Shown: positions 31,256 through 42,849 of the stretch, in pieces
How the letters are laid out: every line of letters starts with the position of its first letter
Position numbering within the stretch: position 1 is the stretch's first letter
Assembly: GCA_964034945.1 (NCBI GenBank)
Contig: OZ035960.1
Coordinates: 73,818,085 to 73,882,084, forward strand
Source of the DNA: Chrysopilus asiliformis
Lineage: Eukaryota; Arthropoda; Insecta; Diptera; Rhagionidae
Length of the DNA stretch: 64,000 nucleotides
Direction: 5' to 3'
Program-made: the position numbers and the translations under genes
The notes under the pieces: model-generated
Databases searched by the model: none
What the model was told of the DNA's origin: nothing
What the model saw: only the letters and a program-made list of their open reading frames with translations

Positions 31256-32435
31256 TAGGGTGTTTCATTTTGTTAGGCAAAAAATAAAATCTGAAATTTT
31301 TGCAGACTTTGCTTACGCCCCGAGTCTCAGTGATGAAAAATATATATATGCCAAATTTTAAGAAGATTGGATAATATTTAGGGGTTGCACACTTTGATCA
31401 CTTTTCGTCAAACTACCTAGTCTAGCCATAAATACTGACACAAGGAAAAATTGATGCCAAATGAGAACGCATTGGTATTTTTCAAAACTTTTTTTTTATA
31501 TTTATTGGGCCACACAACAGCCACAAATCATAGAAAACATTATTCGAAAATACCGCCATTTGATTTAACACCACGCCTTTAACGATGGAGCCAACAGGGC
31601 TGCAAAATACGCGCTCGATCTATTTGAAAGTTATCCAATGTTTTTGTTGAAATACTTCTTCAAGGACTCAATATTTTGGTGTCTTTTTTGGCAAATCATG
31701 CTCACTACAGTCCAACGGGTCTATAGTTCAACGACTTAAGGTCTGAACTTCCGGGGGCGGACTTTTGGAGGCATGAAGTCATGAAAATTGTTTTTGAGCC
31801 TTTTTTGTGAAAAAGAAGCGCAAACGGCAGCCAAATTTGCTCAAGAACCTGTTTAAAATGTATAGTTAGGGATGTAAACGAAAACTTATTCAAAAATGGG
31901 GACTGGAATTTTCCACAGGATTCATTTCTGGCTCAAAAAGCCAAATGACCACAAAAAATGCTTCAAAATCAAATGTATGATTTCATTAGAAGCGAAGAGT
32001 TGAATAACTCAACGTGTTGGACTATAGACTATGATCTACTTTAGAGAATATGGTGTGCTAAAAAACACTCGCTAACATTGAATCCATGGAGCAGGAATCT
32101 AACCACAGCTTTGGACAGCTTTCAAATAGATCGAGCGCGTATTTTGCAGCCCTATTGGCTCCATCGTTAAAGGCGTGGTGTTAAATCAAATGGCGGTAAA
32201 ATATAAAAAAAAAGTTTTGAAAAATACCAATGCGTTCTCATTTGGCATCAATTTTTCCTTGTGTCAGTATTTATGGCTAGACTAGGTAGTTTGACGAAAT
32301 GTGATCAAAGTGTGCAACCCCTAAATATTATCCAATCTTCTTAAAATTTGGCATATATATATTTTTCATCACTGAGACTCGGGGCGTAAGCAAAGTCATA
32401 TGAAAATCACATCTTTGGAAAAATGAAACACCCTA
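31256..32435. mobile_element. hAT-type foldback element with about 380-bp arms
   Basis: The perfect 8-bp duplication GGGTACAG lies at 31248-31255 and 32436-32443. The ends TAGGGTGTTTCATTTT are inverted, and the inverted homology runs on for about 380 bp (through CGCCCCGAGTCTCAGTGATG and TTAACGATGGAGCCAACAGG). The centre is AT-rich with a broken 62-codon minus-strand frame of unknown kind. Confidence 0.8.
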
Positions 32436-32443
32436 GGGTACAG

Positions 32444-32859
32444 CCATAACAAATTATAAGAAGACTGTTTTTTTCTAACTTGAAACTTGAAAAATAATCC
32501 CCCAAAGCAACAGATATGCATGCGGTCGGCATAAGAATTCAACGAGAATAAAACTTAGTTTTAACAAAGGGCGAATGTAAGCAGCGACATGCATAGGCGA
32601 TCACCACGGCTGCTCGTGTGTACTGCCGACTAGTCAGCAGCTCTTACGTCACGATGGGGGATTATTTTGAATTTCGGTTTTGCACTAAGTTGAGTTGTTA
32701 GAAAAAAATGATCTCTATAATACATAATTTTTGGTACAGCATATTCAATAGAAAATAAACGAATTGACCGATTCCAATGGTTTTTATTTTGATGATATCT
32801 GTCAACAGTTTTCCACACATTCATTAAAATCGGTCAACTCATACTCTAGTTATAACCCC
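32444..32859. other. Unassigned intronic sequence
   Basis: About 415 bp with no recognised coding frame. A short GC-richer patch lies at 32575-32660. No element ends were found. Confidence 0.3.
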
Positions 32860-33800
32860 TGGAGCCCAATGAACGCAACGCGAACGCAAAAACTGTCATT
32901 TACAAGTTTGTTCCATAGAAATCATTTGAAGTGAGCACAGTGAACGCAACTACAACGCAAAAGTTTGCAAACTTTTAACTTTTCCGCAGCAATTCTGCGT
33001 TGACAGTTCATAAAGTGAGGTTGGGGAAATGTCGTTCGAGGAAAAATTGTTGGCCTTAGTGCAAAAAAACGAGATTATTTACAAAAAAAAAAAACACTTG
33101 CAATTACAAAAACATCAATCTGAAATCAAGAACATGAGAAAACATTGCACATGAGTTGTCATCAACAGGTATGTGAGTAAAACAAGTTTGGTTTTTGATA
33201 ATGTAAGACTTATTTTTAGTTGAATTGTGTCAGACAAGGTGGAAGTCTTTGCTTGATCGGTTTTCAAAGAGATCAATAAAGAAAATATACCACCCGGAAG
33301 CACTGCGTCTGTTAACAGTTCTCAGTGGATATATTGATATGATCTGGAGTTTTTACGTGATCACATAAAACCGCGTAAAACCAAAACCATTATGTACAAT
33401 GTACAAGTCAATTCTACTGTGACGGCTCCAGGAATATTTATGGAATCTTCGTCAGACGTTAACATTTCATTGGACGATTTTGATGAGGATACCAGCTTCG
33501 GAAGCTGGTCGGATGAACCAAATTTAGAGCAGTCAAGTTCAAATAGTGTTAAAAAAACGAAAAATAGACACTAACGAAGTTAACTATAAGTTCATAAAAA
33601 CTATGGATAATTTCAATAGAGTTTTAATTCGCCCACAGCCTGTGGCAACAATGATGAATTTGCGACGGCTATTTCAACCATAATAAAAGGTTTTAATCAG
33701 ACAATAAAAAAAAAAGCAAAAGCGCGAATTCTACAAATATTAAGTAGAATCCAAACAGAGGAATTTTCATTATTATAGGTTTATTTTTCTATATTTAGTT
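32860..33800 (+). mobile_element. MADF-bearing element, left end and gene
   Basis: The left end TGGAGCCCAATGAACGCAAC matches the inverted ends of 22830-23178 and the end at 62383. A right end is not seen nearby; it was probably lost when the Helitron sequence beginning at 33974 arrived. Confidence 0.55.
33029..33778 (+). pseudogene. MADF domain protein, frameshifted
   Basis: From MSFEEKLLALVQKNEIIYKK the frame breaks. The second half of the domain reads CQTRWKSLLDRFSK and, one base over, EINKENIPPGSTASVNSSQW, with a stop near the YDLEFLRDHIKPRK block. The acidic middle (SSDVNISLDDFDEDTSFGSW) is intact at 33392-33574, and a C-terminal helix (ARILQILSRIQTEEFSLL) ends at TAG 33776-33778, like the BESS-type tail of MADF proteins. 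An intron may explain the gap near 33160-33230. At least one frameshift and one stop disable it. Confidence 0.65.
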
Positions 33801-34344
33801 GAGTTTAGTTTTTTAGTCCATTCGCTCCATAATTTTTGTTAATGTTTGAATTTTATTAGTATATTTCATTTCATTGTTTCTATGTATGAATTAAATTTAA
33901 AAAAATATAACATAGTGTTTTTATTTATTGAATTCTAGACTATTTGTGAATAACACCCTCGTTATTTAAATAACTAGCAGACCCTTCATTGCCAGGTAAA
34001 AGTTTTTTGTATAAATTTTAGATTGCAACCCTGAAAACTTCCCAAAGCCAGTTTTTGCGAGAAAAATTGGAAAAGGGACATTTCCGTTATCATTACAGGA
34101 TTTTCCGTTTATAATTTTAAAAATCTAACACCAGAGCTGTGTTCAGCAACCCCAAAAACCCTATAATGCCAATTTTTGCGGGAAAAAACTGGAAAAAGGA
34201 TATTTTCGTTATCCTTACAGGACCTTCTGTTTCGAGTTTTGAAAATCTAACATAGCTAAAACCTTGCTCCTGACAACGCAGATCATTTTGCAAAGAACAG
34301 CGTAAAAATCGGTCCAGTACATAGTTTTTGAGTTTAGTAATATC

Positions 34345-34487
34345 GTACAGACATACAGACAGACATATAGACAGACATACAGGCAGGCATACAGATATAC
34401 AGACAGAGATACAGACATACAGACAGACATACAGACTGACAGACAGACATACATACAGACAGACATACAGAGTGACAGACATACATA
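34345..34487. repeat. CATACAGACAGA minisatellite
   Basis: About 140 bp of imperfect ACAGACATACAG units within the Helitron tail. It produces spurious open frames on both strands (Tyr-Val-Cys or Asp-Arg-His repeats). Confidence 0.9.
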
Positions 34488-34668
34488 CCAGTGTATATTT
34501 ATTTACCGATGTAAATATAAACATGGCTGATTTGTATGTAATCTAGAATCTATAATTCGTTGTAGGAAAATGTCGGAAAATGAAGATGGCTCATACAGAT
34601 AAGATTATATTATTTTTTTAGTATAAATTGATGATGAACTATATACATTTTTTTTTAAATAATTCACT

Positions 34669-34920
34669 TCAATGAACAATATTTTTGACTATTCCATACG
34701 CTATATAATTGAACCAACTTAAAATAATAATGCTAATATTTAGCGTAACGCGAGGGGATAAACAATATTTTTGGTTTTCTGATTTGATGCACAGAGTTTT
34801 TGGAGTTCCTACTCTGGAGCAAGCAACATATAGTTGACCATGCGAAAAACATGGATTTTCTAAATTTAATCCGGCAACACGCTGAGCTTTGTTGATTGTC
34901 ATCGCGAAAGCAAGACGCAC
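34669..34920 (-). pseudogene. Helitron PIF1-like helicase, last motif
   Basis: The frame reads RLAFAMTINKAQRVAGLNLE, then NPCFSHGQLYVACSRVGTPK. This is the terminal helicase motif of Rep-Hel Helitron proteins (AMTINKAQGQ..., YVA.SR). The GQS after NKAQ is missing, so the motif itself carries a small deletion. The remainder of the protein is not present upstream; a different part of a related helicase is at 48744-49110. Confidence 0.85.
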
Positions 34921-35315
34921 AGGAAACTGTAGTCGTTTAACATGTCGATTCCCTTAGGCGAGGCGAATCGCGTGAAATTTGGTATTCCCTTAGGCTCTCG
35001 AATCGACTCTCGAACTTACAATGGTCGCCGCTAAAGTAAATTTGGCGATTAATGCCTAAAACATTTCTGTAAAGCACTAAAATCGCCGTTATGTACAGGC
35101 CATAGGAAATATTATGGCAGGATATAACATATTTTTGTCGAAAAAACCGTCATATTCATTTTCAATTGGAATTAAATTTTATTTTCCACACAAAATGAGC
35201 TTGTTCGAATTCTATGAACCTGACGAAGATTTGGAAGACTGCAATGTGGACCTAAGAGTAATAAGGAGGATTTTAAGAGATGCTGCCAATCCTCTGGATT
35301 TGCCGGATATTACGT

Positions 35316-36090
35316 AGGTTAGGTTAGGTTAGAGTGGCTGCCAAAAAGGCACACTTAGGCCAGAAATGGCCCATTGTGATACCACCCGAATCTTGACGAT
35401 CCATTTCTCTATACCTCGAACCATTTGGAGCTTCTAATGAAGCGGAGTAGATCTGCAACGCTTGTGGCGTTTAGGTCTTCTAGATCGTTTAGGAAGAAAC
35501 TACCCAAATGAGTTCTTCTGCGTTGAGCTAGTGCTGGGCAATGACAGAGAAGATGAGTGGTCGACTCCTCTTCGTCCACATCCCCACAGCTTCTACAAAA
35601 GTCGTTTGAGGGAGCTCCGAGCCTGTCGGCATGTCTGCCTATTAGGCAGTGCCCTGTTATTATTCCCACTACCGTGCTGATCGCATTTCTTTGTAGTGAG
35701 AGGAGTCTACTGGAGCGTTTTTTGTCTAGCTTAGGCCAGATACGTTTGGTGACGGTACACGTTCTCTCCCGTGTCCATCTCTGGTTTGCATTGTTTAGCG
35801 TTTCAGTACTTAGTATGAGTTTGCACGTTGCCAGAGGTATGCCTATACTCTCTTTTGCAGGTAGAGTTGGCGCAATCGTGCCTCTCCTAGCAAGTTCGTC
35901 CGCTTTCTCGTTCCCATCTATGTCACTATGTCCTGGCACCCAAACGATGTTGATATTGAAGTATTCAGACATCTCATTGAGAGATGCCTTACACTCCCGT
36001 GCCACCTTTGATGTGAGTGCGATAGATTCTAGGGATTTTATTGCCGCTTGGCTGTCAGTAAAAATGCTAATATCTCTTGAGCCACTCAAA
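35316..36090 (-). pseudogene. LINE 3' fragment: RNase H domain and (CTAAC)n tail
   Basis: The minus strand reads DISIFTDSQAAIKSLESI, then WVPGHSDIDGNEKADELARR (RNase H acidic and His motifs), and a CRSCG...HLLCHC zinc-like C-terminus, as in I/R1-group LINEs. It is 5' truncated at about 36090 and ends in a CTAACCTAACCTAACCTA tail at 35317-35334. Flanking ATTACGTA (35309) and ATTATGTA (36097) look like the target duplication, which straddles the splice donor of the host Harbinger gene. The adjacent intron sequence (36096-36160) is a 33-bp tandem duplication. Confidence 0.8.
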
Positions 36091-36643
36091 ATTATGTAAG
36101 AGAATTGTGTTTTAATTTATATTACGTAAGAAAATTGTGTTTTAATTTCAACATTTCTTCAATTTGTTTTGGTTTTTCAAGGTTTGTGAAATACTTTCGC
36201 CTAAACAAATCGACCTTCAATTCGATCTTAGGAGTTTTAGACAGCAATCTACCTCCAAATTTGCGGTCGAACTCAGTTTTTCCGATAGTAAAACTGGCAT
36301 CCACACTACGATTTTTGGCTGAAGGATGCTATCAAACCGGTGTTGGGAATGATTTTAATGTGGGTTTAGCACAACCCACATTTTCGAAAATTCTGGTGGA
36401 AACATTAAATATATTGGAAGAACATCTGTGCCCTCAATTAATAAAATTTCCAGACACCCAGAACGAAATGATGGAAATAAAGGAAGACTTCCAAAGAAAA
36501 TTTAGTTTTCCTGGAATTATCGGATGTGTGGATGGTACGCATGTTAAAATTTCCCAACTGGCAAGAGTTTACAGGCACCTTTATTATAATAGAAAGGGAT
36601 TCTACAGCCTTCATGTCATGCTGGTATACAAATAAAAATACTA

Positions 36644-38598
36644 CCCAGTGAACAAAAAATGTCTTATTAAGGCATTATAAAGGCATTATCTTAATGCATT
36701 ATCTTTACCTTATTGTTGCCTTATTTTTGTATAGGCCATTTCCGCGTATATAAGGCCTTACAACTAAGGCAACATTAATAGTAGATGTTTTTGCCCCGGT
36801 GATGGCGCTGATTGCTTAGATGGTAAAAATTTCTTTATTAAAACGGTCTTTAAGCCTTAATCTATTACTTTTTCTATAAAAATATTTACCGAGTCGTTTA
36901 AATTCTCCTGATAGCCAACTAGGGGCTGCAATACCGGAAACCGGTTTACCGGTTTACCGGTTTTACCGGCCAATTTCACTACCGAAATTACCGGTAAATT
37001 TTTTAAAAAAATACCGGTATTTCGGTATTTTTTTGAATTAGTTTGGCGGGTTTAGCGGTCCAATTTTAAGAAATAAAAACAAAAGTTGTGTTTTAATTTT
37101 CCAGCCTGACGTTTCGAGCCTTGTTTTGGTTCATCTTCAGAGGCGTTAAACGATCATTTAAATGCACTATGTTATAACTGTTAATATTTAGCCGTAAAAA
37201 CTTTGTCGAAATGTTACATTAAAAATGAGCCAAAACACGGATCGAAACGTCAGGCTGAAAATTAAAACACAACTTCTGGTAACTTTTTTTTCTAAATGAA
37301 GACCTCGGTGCAAAAAGCGGTCATCTCCACTTTTTCAAATTTTTCAGGAGAGACAAAAAAGATATTAGCGTGAAGTTTTTGCTCTGGGACAAAGTTAAAA
37401 AATTACAATTTAAATCAAACATGTATTCTTACATCATTTTAATTTGAGATAAATCTATATTTTTTTTTTGAAAAAGTTATAGGTAGACATTTTAAATTTT
37501 GGAGATAGCTGTTTCTTGCACCCAAGACGAAATTAGCGGTTTTCAAAATGCATTATCAAAATGCATTAAAATACAGTCAAAAAAATGTTCAATAGCGTTT
37601 AAAAATAAACAAATAAAAAAATATTCAATTTCACAAAACAAAACTCTCAGAAAAAAAATTAAAGATTTTTTGAAAAAAAAAATCTGCATCAAATTATATG
37701 AAACAATGCTTTCAGTCGTCTCCTTTTCTTTAATAACTTTTTACGCAGACCTCCAATAAGTATGGCGTTTGTAGCCAAATATGCGCATACATTTATTCTT
37801 GCAGTTGGCATCAATAACTCATTTTCGTCAAAAAGTGGAGATGACCGCTTTTTGCACCGAGGTCTTCAAATGTTTTAATGAAATAACTTTTGATAATGGG
37901 TTTTTTTGATAATTCAGAAATGTCAAAATCGTAAAATTTTTTGTAAAAACCTTAATTATCAAAAAAGTCCAATATTTACAAGCTTTCCGAATGTAAGAGC
38001 AAACTGAAGTATACTTCTAGTACATGTACATAAGTAAATGATAAAATATGTAATATACAATATACATATTACATTAGAGAAAAAAAATCAAAACAAAACA
38101 GAAAAGAAAAAACAACCATATTTGGCATTTGTAGCCGTAATTAATGTAGTTTGGTTTTATTATTGAATTGTTATAATTATGTTGTCTTGTTTTCGTGACA
38201 AATGAATTAAAATTTTATAATTTACACTACAGATATTATAAAATTATTGTTACTTATTTCTTCGTACGTTATTTTGTCCTCCCACCGTCACTAATATGCT
38301 AAACATGATTTGTTTTATCTAAATAGCGATTTACCGGTAAATACCGGTAAACCGGTTTTTACTAAAAATATTTACCGTTTACCGGTAAATCCGAAACTCG
38401 GTAATTTTGCAGGCCCTATAGCCAACACAAAACTTCAACAAAAAATAACTTTTTTAGTTCACTTTTCCAACACACGCATAAAAGGCGCGTTTTTCCTGAG
38501 ATGAACTTCCATCTCATTTTAATTTGGAGGCTTTTATATTATTTATCTCATGTCTTATAGACACCTTAGCGATAATGCCTTAATAATTTTTCACTGGG
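36644..38598. mobile_element. DNA element with CCCAGTGA ends in a Harbinger intron
   Basis: Ends CCCAGTGAACAAAAAATGTC and, inverted, CCCAGTGAAAAATTATTAAG share an inner TTAAGGCATTA word. TA lies on both sides. Without its own guest (36920-38418) it is only about 450 bp, a MITE. No coding content. Confidence 0.6.
36920..38418. mobile_element. 1.5-kb hAT MITE, copy 1, with two internal palindromes
   Basis: The 8-bp duplication TAGCCAAC is perfect at 36912-36919 and 38419-38426. Ends TAGGGGCTGCAA and TTGCAGGCCCTA are followed inward by TACCGGTAAACCGG-type words. Inside are two inverted repeats, 37085-37274 (CAGCCTGACGTTTCGA arms) and 37299-37867 (GACCTCGGTGCAAAAAGCGG arms), each looking like an older insertion. 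The same architecture recurs in copy 2 at 40848-42320. Confidence 0.85.
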
Positions 38599-38772
38599 TA
38601 GTTATAAAAGATATCTAGTTATAATTTTACTGCCAGGTTTGCGATCATAAAATGAGGATAACCCTTGTAAACCCAAAGCATCCCGGATCATGCCATGATT
38701 CTTTCATTTGGAACGCTTGTCCTTTAGATGATTTCTTGAATTCTAAAAGCAAAACAAATACTTGGCTTCATG

Positions 38773-39760
38773 GTATATTAACTTTCATATTAATCTCTTA
38801 TGCAAAGTCATCACTCGATTTGTGCCGATATACAAATATATATCCATATATATAAAAAAGAAAGTGACGTTATTTACTACGCTTATAACTCAAGAACGCC
38901 TGGACCATAGATATACTAGATTGCTCGATTTGCTGTCTCAAATGATCCCATTTCAATACAGTTCAGTGAATCAAAACGAGTCAAGTAAGAGCAAGATAAC
39001 CGTATGAAAATAAATATAGTCCTCTCGTTTAAACCGTGAGCTGTCAAAGGAAAATAGACTTTCGGAATGGTGTTGGCGCCCAAAGTTATTTGTTTGCCCC
39101 TAAAGTTAGTCTCAAACTTGTGAAATTTGAATTTCGCGGCAAACTAAATTTGAATTTCGCGACCTTATACAGTTCAGTGGATGCGTTCAAGTACGATAAA
39201 GAGGGAAATACTTTTGGGCCCATTTTTCAGCAGAGCTTTGTATGGTGACAGTTGTTCTATGTTATATAGTTCTGTGGGCTGGACCGATTTCGATGATACG
39301 AACCAATTCGGACTGGTCTTCGGCTAAACAAGAAGAATACCCAAGAAAATTTCGGAAAATCTCCATGGAAATGCGGGAAACTCATTTTTCACATACAGCG
39401 CCATCTATGATACACGACATGTACTAAAAACCAGTATGGTTTTGTGTGGTGGTACCGATAACCAGGTAAAAACACTACGGAGCGGAAAATTGGAAATTTC
39501 CACCGGAAAAGTCGGAAAATATTGAAAAACCGAAATTGCATACTTTCAGGGGTTGCTGGTGGCAACGGTTTTCTTGTACTTTCAGTAATTCCAAATCAAA
39601 AATCCCGATTCTTTTTTCCTTTTGTTGGAAAAGTCGAGAAAAATTTTGGGGAAACGCGGGAATATCGGAAAAATTGAAACTTGCATTTTGTATGTGATTA
39701 TGGTATGGAAGGAGAAAATATTGTATTTGGAACTGAAAAATGGACACAGATGGCGTTACG
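38773..39760. other. Unassigned, partly Helitron-like
   Basis: Beyond the last Harbinger exon. Phrases such as TAACTCAAGAACGCCTGGACC (38887) and GGGCTGGACCGATTTCGATG (39279) resemble Helitron-tail repeats. No gene was recognised in 39000-39760. Confidence 0.35.
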
Positions 39761-40021
39761 CTCTCAGACAGCGGCGGCTCTAGGGCGGTGCGAACGGTGC
39801 GACCGCACCGGGCGCCGTCATGGGGAGGCGCCGAAATCAACCGAAACGCGACCGCCGCCACCGACTCGTTATTGACCGACGACCGATCGGGCGCGCAAAT
39901 GAATGGGCCTTTCCACCCACAGTTGTAACGACAACGCTGAACAACATCTCGAGTCCACACGCTGTTGTTACCAGTTGTGTCAGTTTTATATGTGTAAGTG
40001 CGAATATAGAACGTTTTTTAC

Positions 40022-40626
40022 CAGTGTTCAAAACTTTATTTTGTTATATCGTTCTTTTCGCTCTTAAAAGTTTCGCTCCCAACGACAAGAACGCTTGCTG
40101 CGTTTTCCGACTCCCGTTCTCAAGAACGAAAATGATTTTCAAACGCAATCGTTCTGTAAAGAGATAAATTTTCAGCTCCGCTGTACTGTTGCTAGGAGTC
40201 GGAACGAGCTATGCACATTTTTCGTTCTCCCTCCCAAGTTAAGAACGAAATGATTTCTATTTAAGTTTTCGCTCCTTGTTCAAACCGGTTTGTGGGTCTC
40301 GCATAAAAATGAATGAAAGCCTCGAGCGATGGCTTTTTGGTATGATGCACACACACATATAAGTATGTATTTTAATAGTGAGAGAACGATATTTCGCTCC
40401 CGCTCCCAGCATTAATGTTCTGTTCTCAAAGAACGTAAAAACAAAATGCAAATATAAAAATCCTAGGAGCAAGAACGTACAAACAATAATTTCGTTCTCG
40501 TTCTTGGGAGCGTTTTTCTGAAATGCCGAATTTCGTTCTCTAGAGAGAGATTTTTATTTTCCATTGATTTCAATGCCTCCTTGGGCGCAGAACGAAAGAC
40601 TACAAATGGGAGCGTTTTGAACACTG
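40022..40626. mobile_element. 605-bp hAT MITE with CGTTCT words
   Basis: The 8-bp duplication TTTTTTAC is perfect at 40014-40021 and 40627-40634. Ends CAGTGTTCAAAAC and GTTTTGAACACTG. The interior is crowded with TTCGTTCTC/GAGAACGAA words in both orientations, probable transposase-binding repeats. Confidence 0.8.
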
Positions 40627-42658
40627 TTTTTTACCCAATGATTGATACAATTGAGAATGCATTGGTCACTCGATTTAGACAACTATCAAAATTCAATGAT
40701 ACATGGCGGTTTTTATATAACATCAAAATAATTCCTGAAAAGTTCATATTGCAAAAAGCCTGTGCTGATTTGCAAATCAAGTTAACCGATGAGGATAAAT
40801 GTGACGTGTCTGGTTGTGAATTGGTTGAGGAACTTATGAGTCTGAACTAGGGGCTGCAATACCGGTAACCGGTTTACCGGCCAATTTTACTACCGAAATT
40901 ACTGGTAATTTTTTTTAAAAAATACCGGTAATTTCAGTAATTTTTTTGTATTAGTTTGGCGGGCTTAGCGGTCCAATTTTAAGAAATAAAAGCAAAAGTT
41001 GTGTTTTAATTTTCCAGCCTGACGTTTCGAGCCTTGTTTTGGTTCACCTTCAAAGGCGTTAAACGATCATTGAAATGCAATATGTTATAACTGTTAATAT
41101 TTAGCCGTAAAAACTTTGTGTAAATGTTACATTAAAAATGAGCCAAAACAAGGCTCGAAACGTCAGGCTTAAAATTAAAACACAACTTCTGGTAATTTTT
41201 TTTTCTAAATGAAGACCTCGGTGCAAAAAGCGGTCATCTCCACTTTTTCAAATTTTTCAGGAGAGACAAAAAAGATATTAGCGTGAAGTTTTTGCTTTGG
41301 GACAAAGTTAAAAAATTACAATTTAAATCAAACATGTATTCTTACATCGTTTTAATTTGAGATAAATCTATATTTTTTTTTTCGAAAAAGTTATAGACAT
41401 TTTGAATTTTGGAGATAGCTGTTTCTGGCACCCAAGAGGATATTAGCGGTTTTCAAAATGCATTATTGGCTACAAAATACAGTCCAAAATATGTTCAATA
41501 GCGTTTAAAAATAAACAAATAAAAAAATATTCAATTTCACAAAACAAAACTCAGAAAAAATTAAAGATTTTTTGAAAAAAAAATTCTGCGTCAAATTATA
41601 TGAAACAATGCTTTCAGTCGTCTCCTTTTCTTTAATAACTTTTTACGCAGACCTCCAATAAGTATGGTGTTTGTAGCCAAATATGCGCATACGTTTATTC
41701 TTGCAGTTGGCATCAATAACTCATTTTCGTCAAAAAGTGGAGATGACCGCTTTTTGCACCGAGGTCTTCAAATATTTTAATGAAATAACTTTTGATAATG
41801 TGCTTTTTTAATAATTCAAAAATGTCAAAATCGTAAAATTTTTTGTAAAAACCTTAATTATCAAAAAAGTTTAATATTTACAAGCTTTCCGAATGTAAGA
41901 GCAAACTGAAGTATACTTGTAGTACATGAAGTAAATGATAAAATATGTAATATGCAATATACATATTACATTAGAGAAAAAAAATCAAAAAAAACAGAAA
42001 AGAAAAAAACAACCATATTTGGCATTTGTAGCCGTAATTAATGTATTTTGGTTTTATTATTGAATTGTTATAATATAATTATGTTGTCTTGTTTTCGTGA
42101 CAAATGAATTAAAATTTTATAATTTACACTACAAATATTATAAAATTATTGTTACTTATTTCTTCGTACGTTATTTTGTCCTCCCACCGTCACTAATATG
42201 CTAAACATGATTTTTTTTTATCTAAAAAGCGATTTACCGGTAATTTACCGGTAAACCGGTTTTTACTAAAAATATTTACCGTTTACCGGTAAATCCGAAA
42301 TTCGGTAATTTTGCAGGCCCTCTGAACCCATTATTAAAGGATCTTCAATCAGCAGACCCGTTAAAAGTTTTTCGACTTATTAAACAAAATGATTGGCAGG
42401 ATATTTTTCCGAATCAACAAAATGATTGGCAGGATATTTTTTTCCGAATTCCGAACTGTACCTGTAACTGTCGCTAAAGGAGAACGAAGTTTCAGTAAAT
42501 TAAAACTTATAAAAACTTACCTACGTTCTACTATGTGTCAGGAAAGACTGTCAGATCTTGGAATTTTATCCATAGAAAATGCTATTCCCCAGGAGTTAAA
42601 TTATTCCGACTTAATAAAAAAATTTGCAAGCGCAAAAGCTAGAAAGGTGGTCATCTAA
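40627..42658 (+). pseudogene. hAT transposase C-terminal half, split by a MITE
   Basis: Part 1 (about 40627-40847) reads DTIENALVTRFRQLSKFND and KACADLQIKLTDEDKCDVSG. Part 2 (42321-42658) resumes after the 1.47-kb MITE and includes PVTVAKGERSFSKLKLIKTY and LRSTMCQERLSDLGILSIEN, the hAT dimerisation domain (ERSFS.LK...R). Between them AAAATGATTGGCAGGATATT is tandemly doubled (42386-42445), shifting the frame. The catalytic N-terminal half and BED finger are missing. It resembles the ZMYM1/TTF-type hAT proteins of insects. Confidence 0.8.
40848..42320. mobile_element. 1.5-kb hAT MITE, copy 2
   Basis: Ends TAGGGGCTGCAA and TTGCAGGCCC, with TCTGAAC at 40841-40847 and 42321-42327 (seven of an expected eight bases; the last bases of the right end look lost). 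It is collinear with copy 1, including both internal palindromes (40996-41183 and 41212-41770), so the nested arrangement was mobilised as a unit. Confidence 0.85.
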
Positions 42659-42849
42659 GTTTTTTTTATCAAATTGGTTGTCCTTTTATTAACCGACTTC
42701 CAAAAAAGGAGGAGGTTATCAATTCGTTTTGGTCCAACTTTATTTATTTATTTATTTTATATCTGTATGTTCACGCAGTACTTGGGTGCCGTTGCATGGA
42801 TTTTGTTGAAACGTTGGTGGATGACAGAGTTCACTCCCTAGTTGGTCCC

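Larger units (their letters stand above)
33974..34930 (-). mobile_element. Helitron 3' remnant with helicase C-terminus
   Basis: On the minus strand a PIF1-like helicase end is followed by non-coding sequence and a terminus GGCAATGAAGGGTCTGCTAG|T at 33974, the CTAG-T end with a preceding short hairpin expected of insect Helitrons. The non-coding part contains two copies of a TTATCCTTACAGGACCTTC-like block (34075-34240) and the TCGGTCCAGTA motif common in insect Helitron tails. Confidence 0.7.
35195..38772 (+). pseudogene. PIF/Harbinger transposase with interrupted introns
   Basis: Exon 1 35195-35313 (MSLFEFYEPDEDLEDCNVDL to LPDI) ends AC|GTA. Exon 2 36182-36623 begins FVKYFRLNKSTFNSIL and holds GIIGCVDGTHVKI (first catalytic Asp) and YNRKGFYSLHVML. 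Exon 3 38637-38772 reads VNPKHPGSCHDSFIWNACPL (second Asp in HDS). All junctions keep phase with GT/AG. The Glu-bearing C-terminus is not found downstream. Intron 1 received a LINE fragment (35316-36090) and intron 2 a DNA element (36644-38598). The DDE_4 nuclease frame is otherwise open, so the insertions may be recent. HARBI1-like by motif. Confidence 0.8.

Noticed and set aside
31705..31893. Possible Tc1/mariner C-terminal remnant in the 31256-32435 arms
   Set aside because: A few residues look suggestive across frames, but there is no consistent catalytic block, and the perfect 8-bp duplication points to hAT.
34215..34546. Open frames rich in Tyr-Val-Cys or Asp-Arg-His repeats on both strands
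   Set aside because: They are translations of the ACAGACATACAG minisatellite and exist in several frames at once.
35317..35334. TTAGG-like telomeric repeat
   Set aside because: Only about three imperfect units, and they sit exactly at the 3' end of a minus-strand LINE, so they are its CTAAC tail and not a telomere remnant.
39681..40167. GC-rich overlapping frames of about 60-160 residues on both strands
   Set aside because: They lie over the GC-rich hAT terminus and an inserted MITE, have no motif, and overlap on opposite strands.
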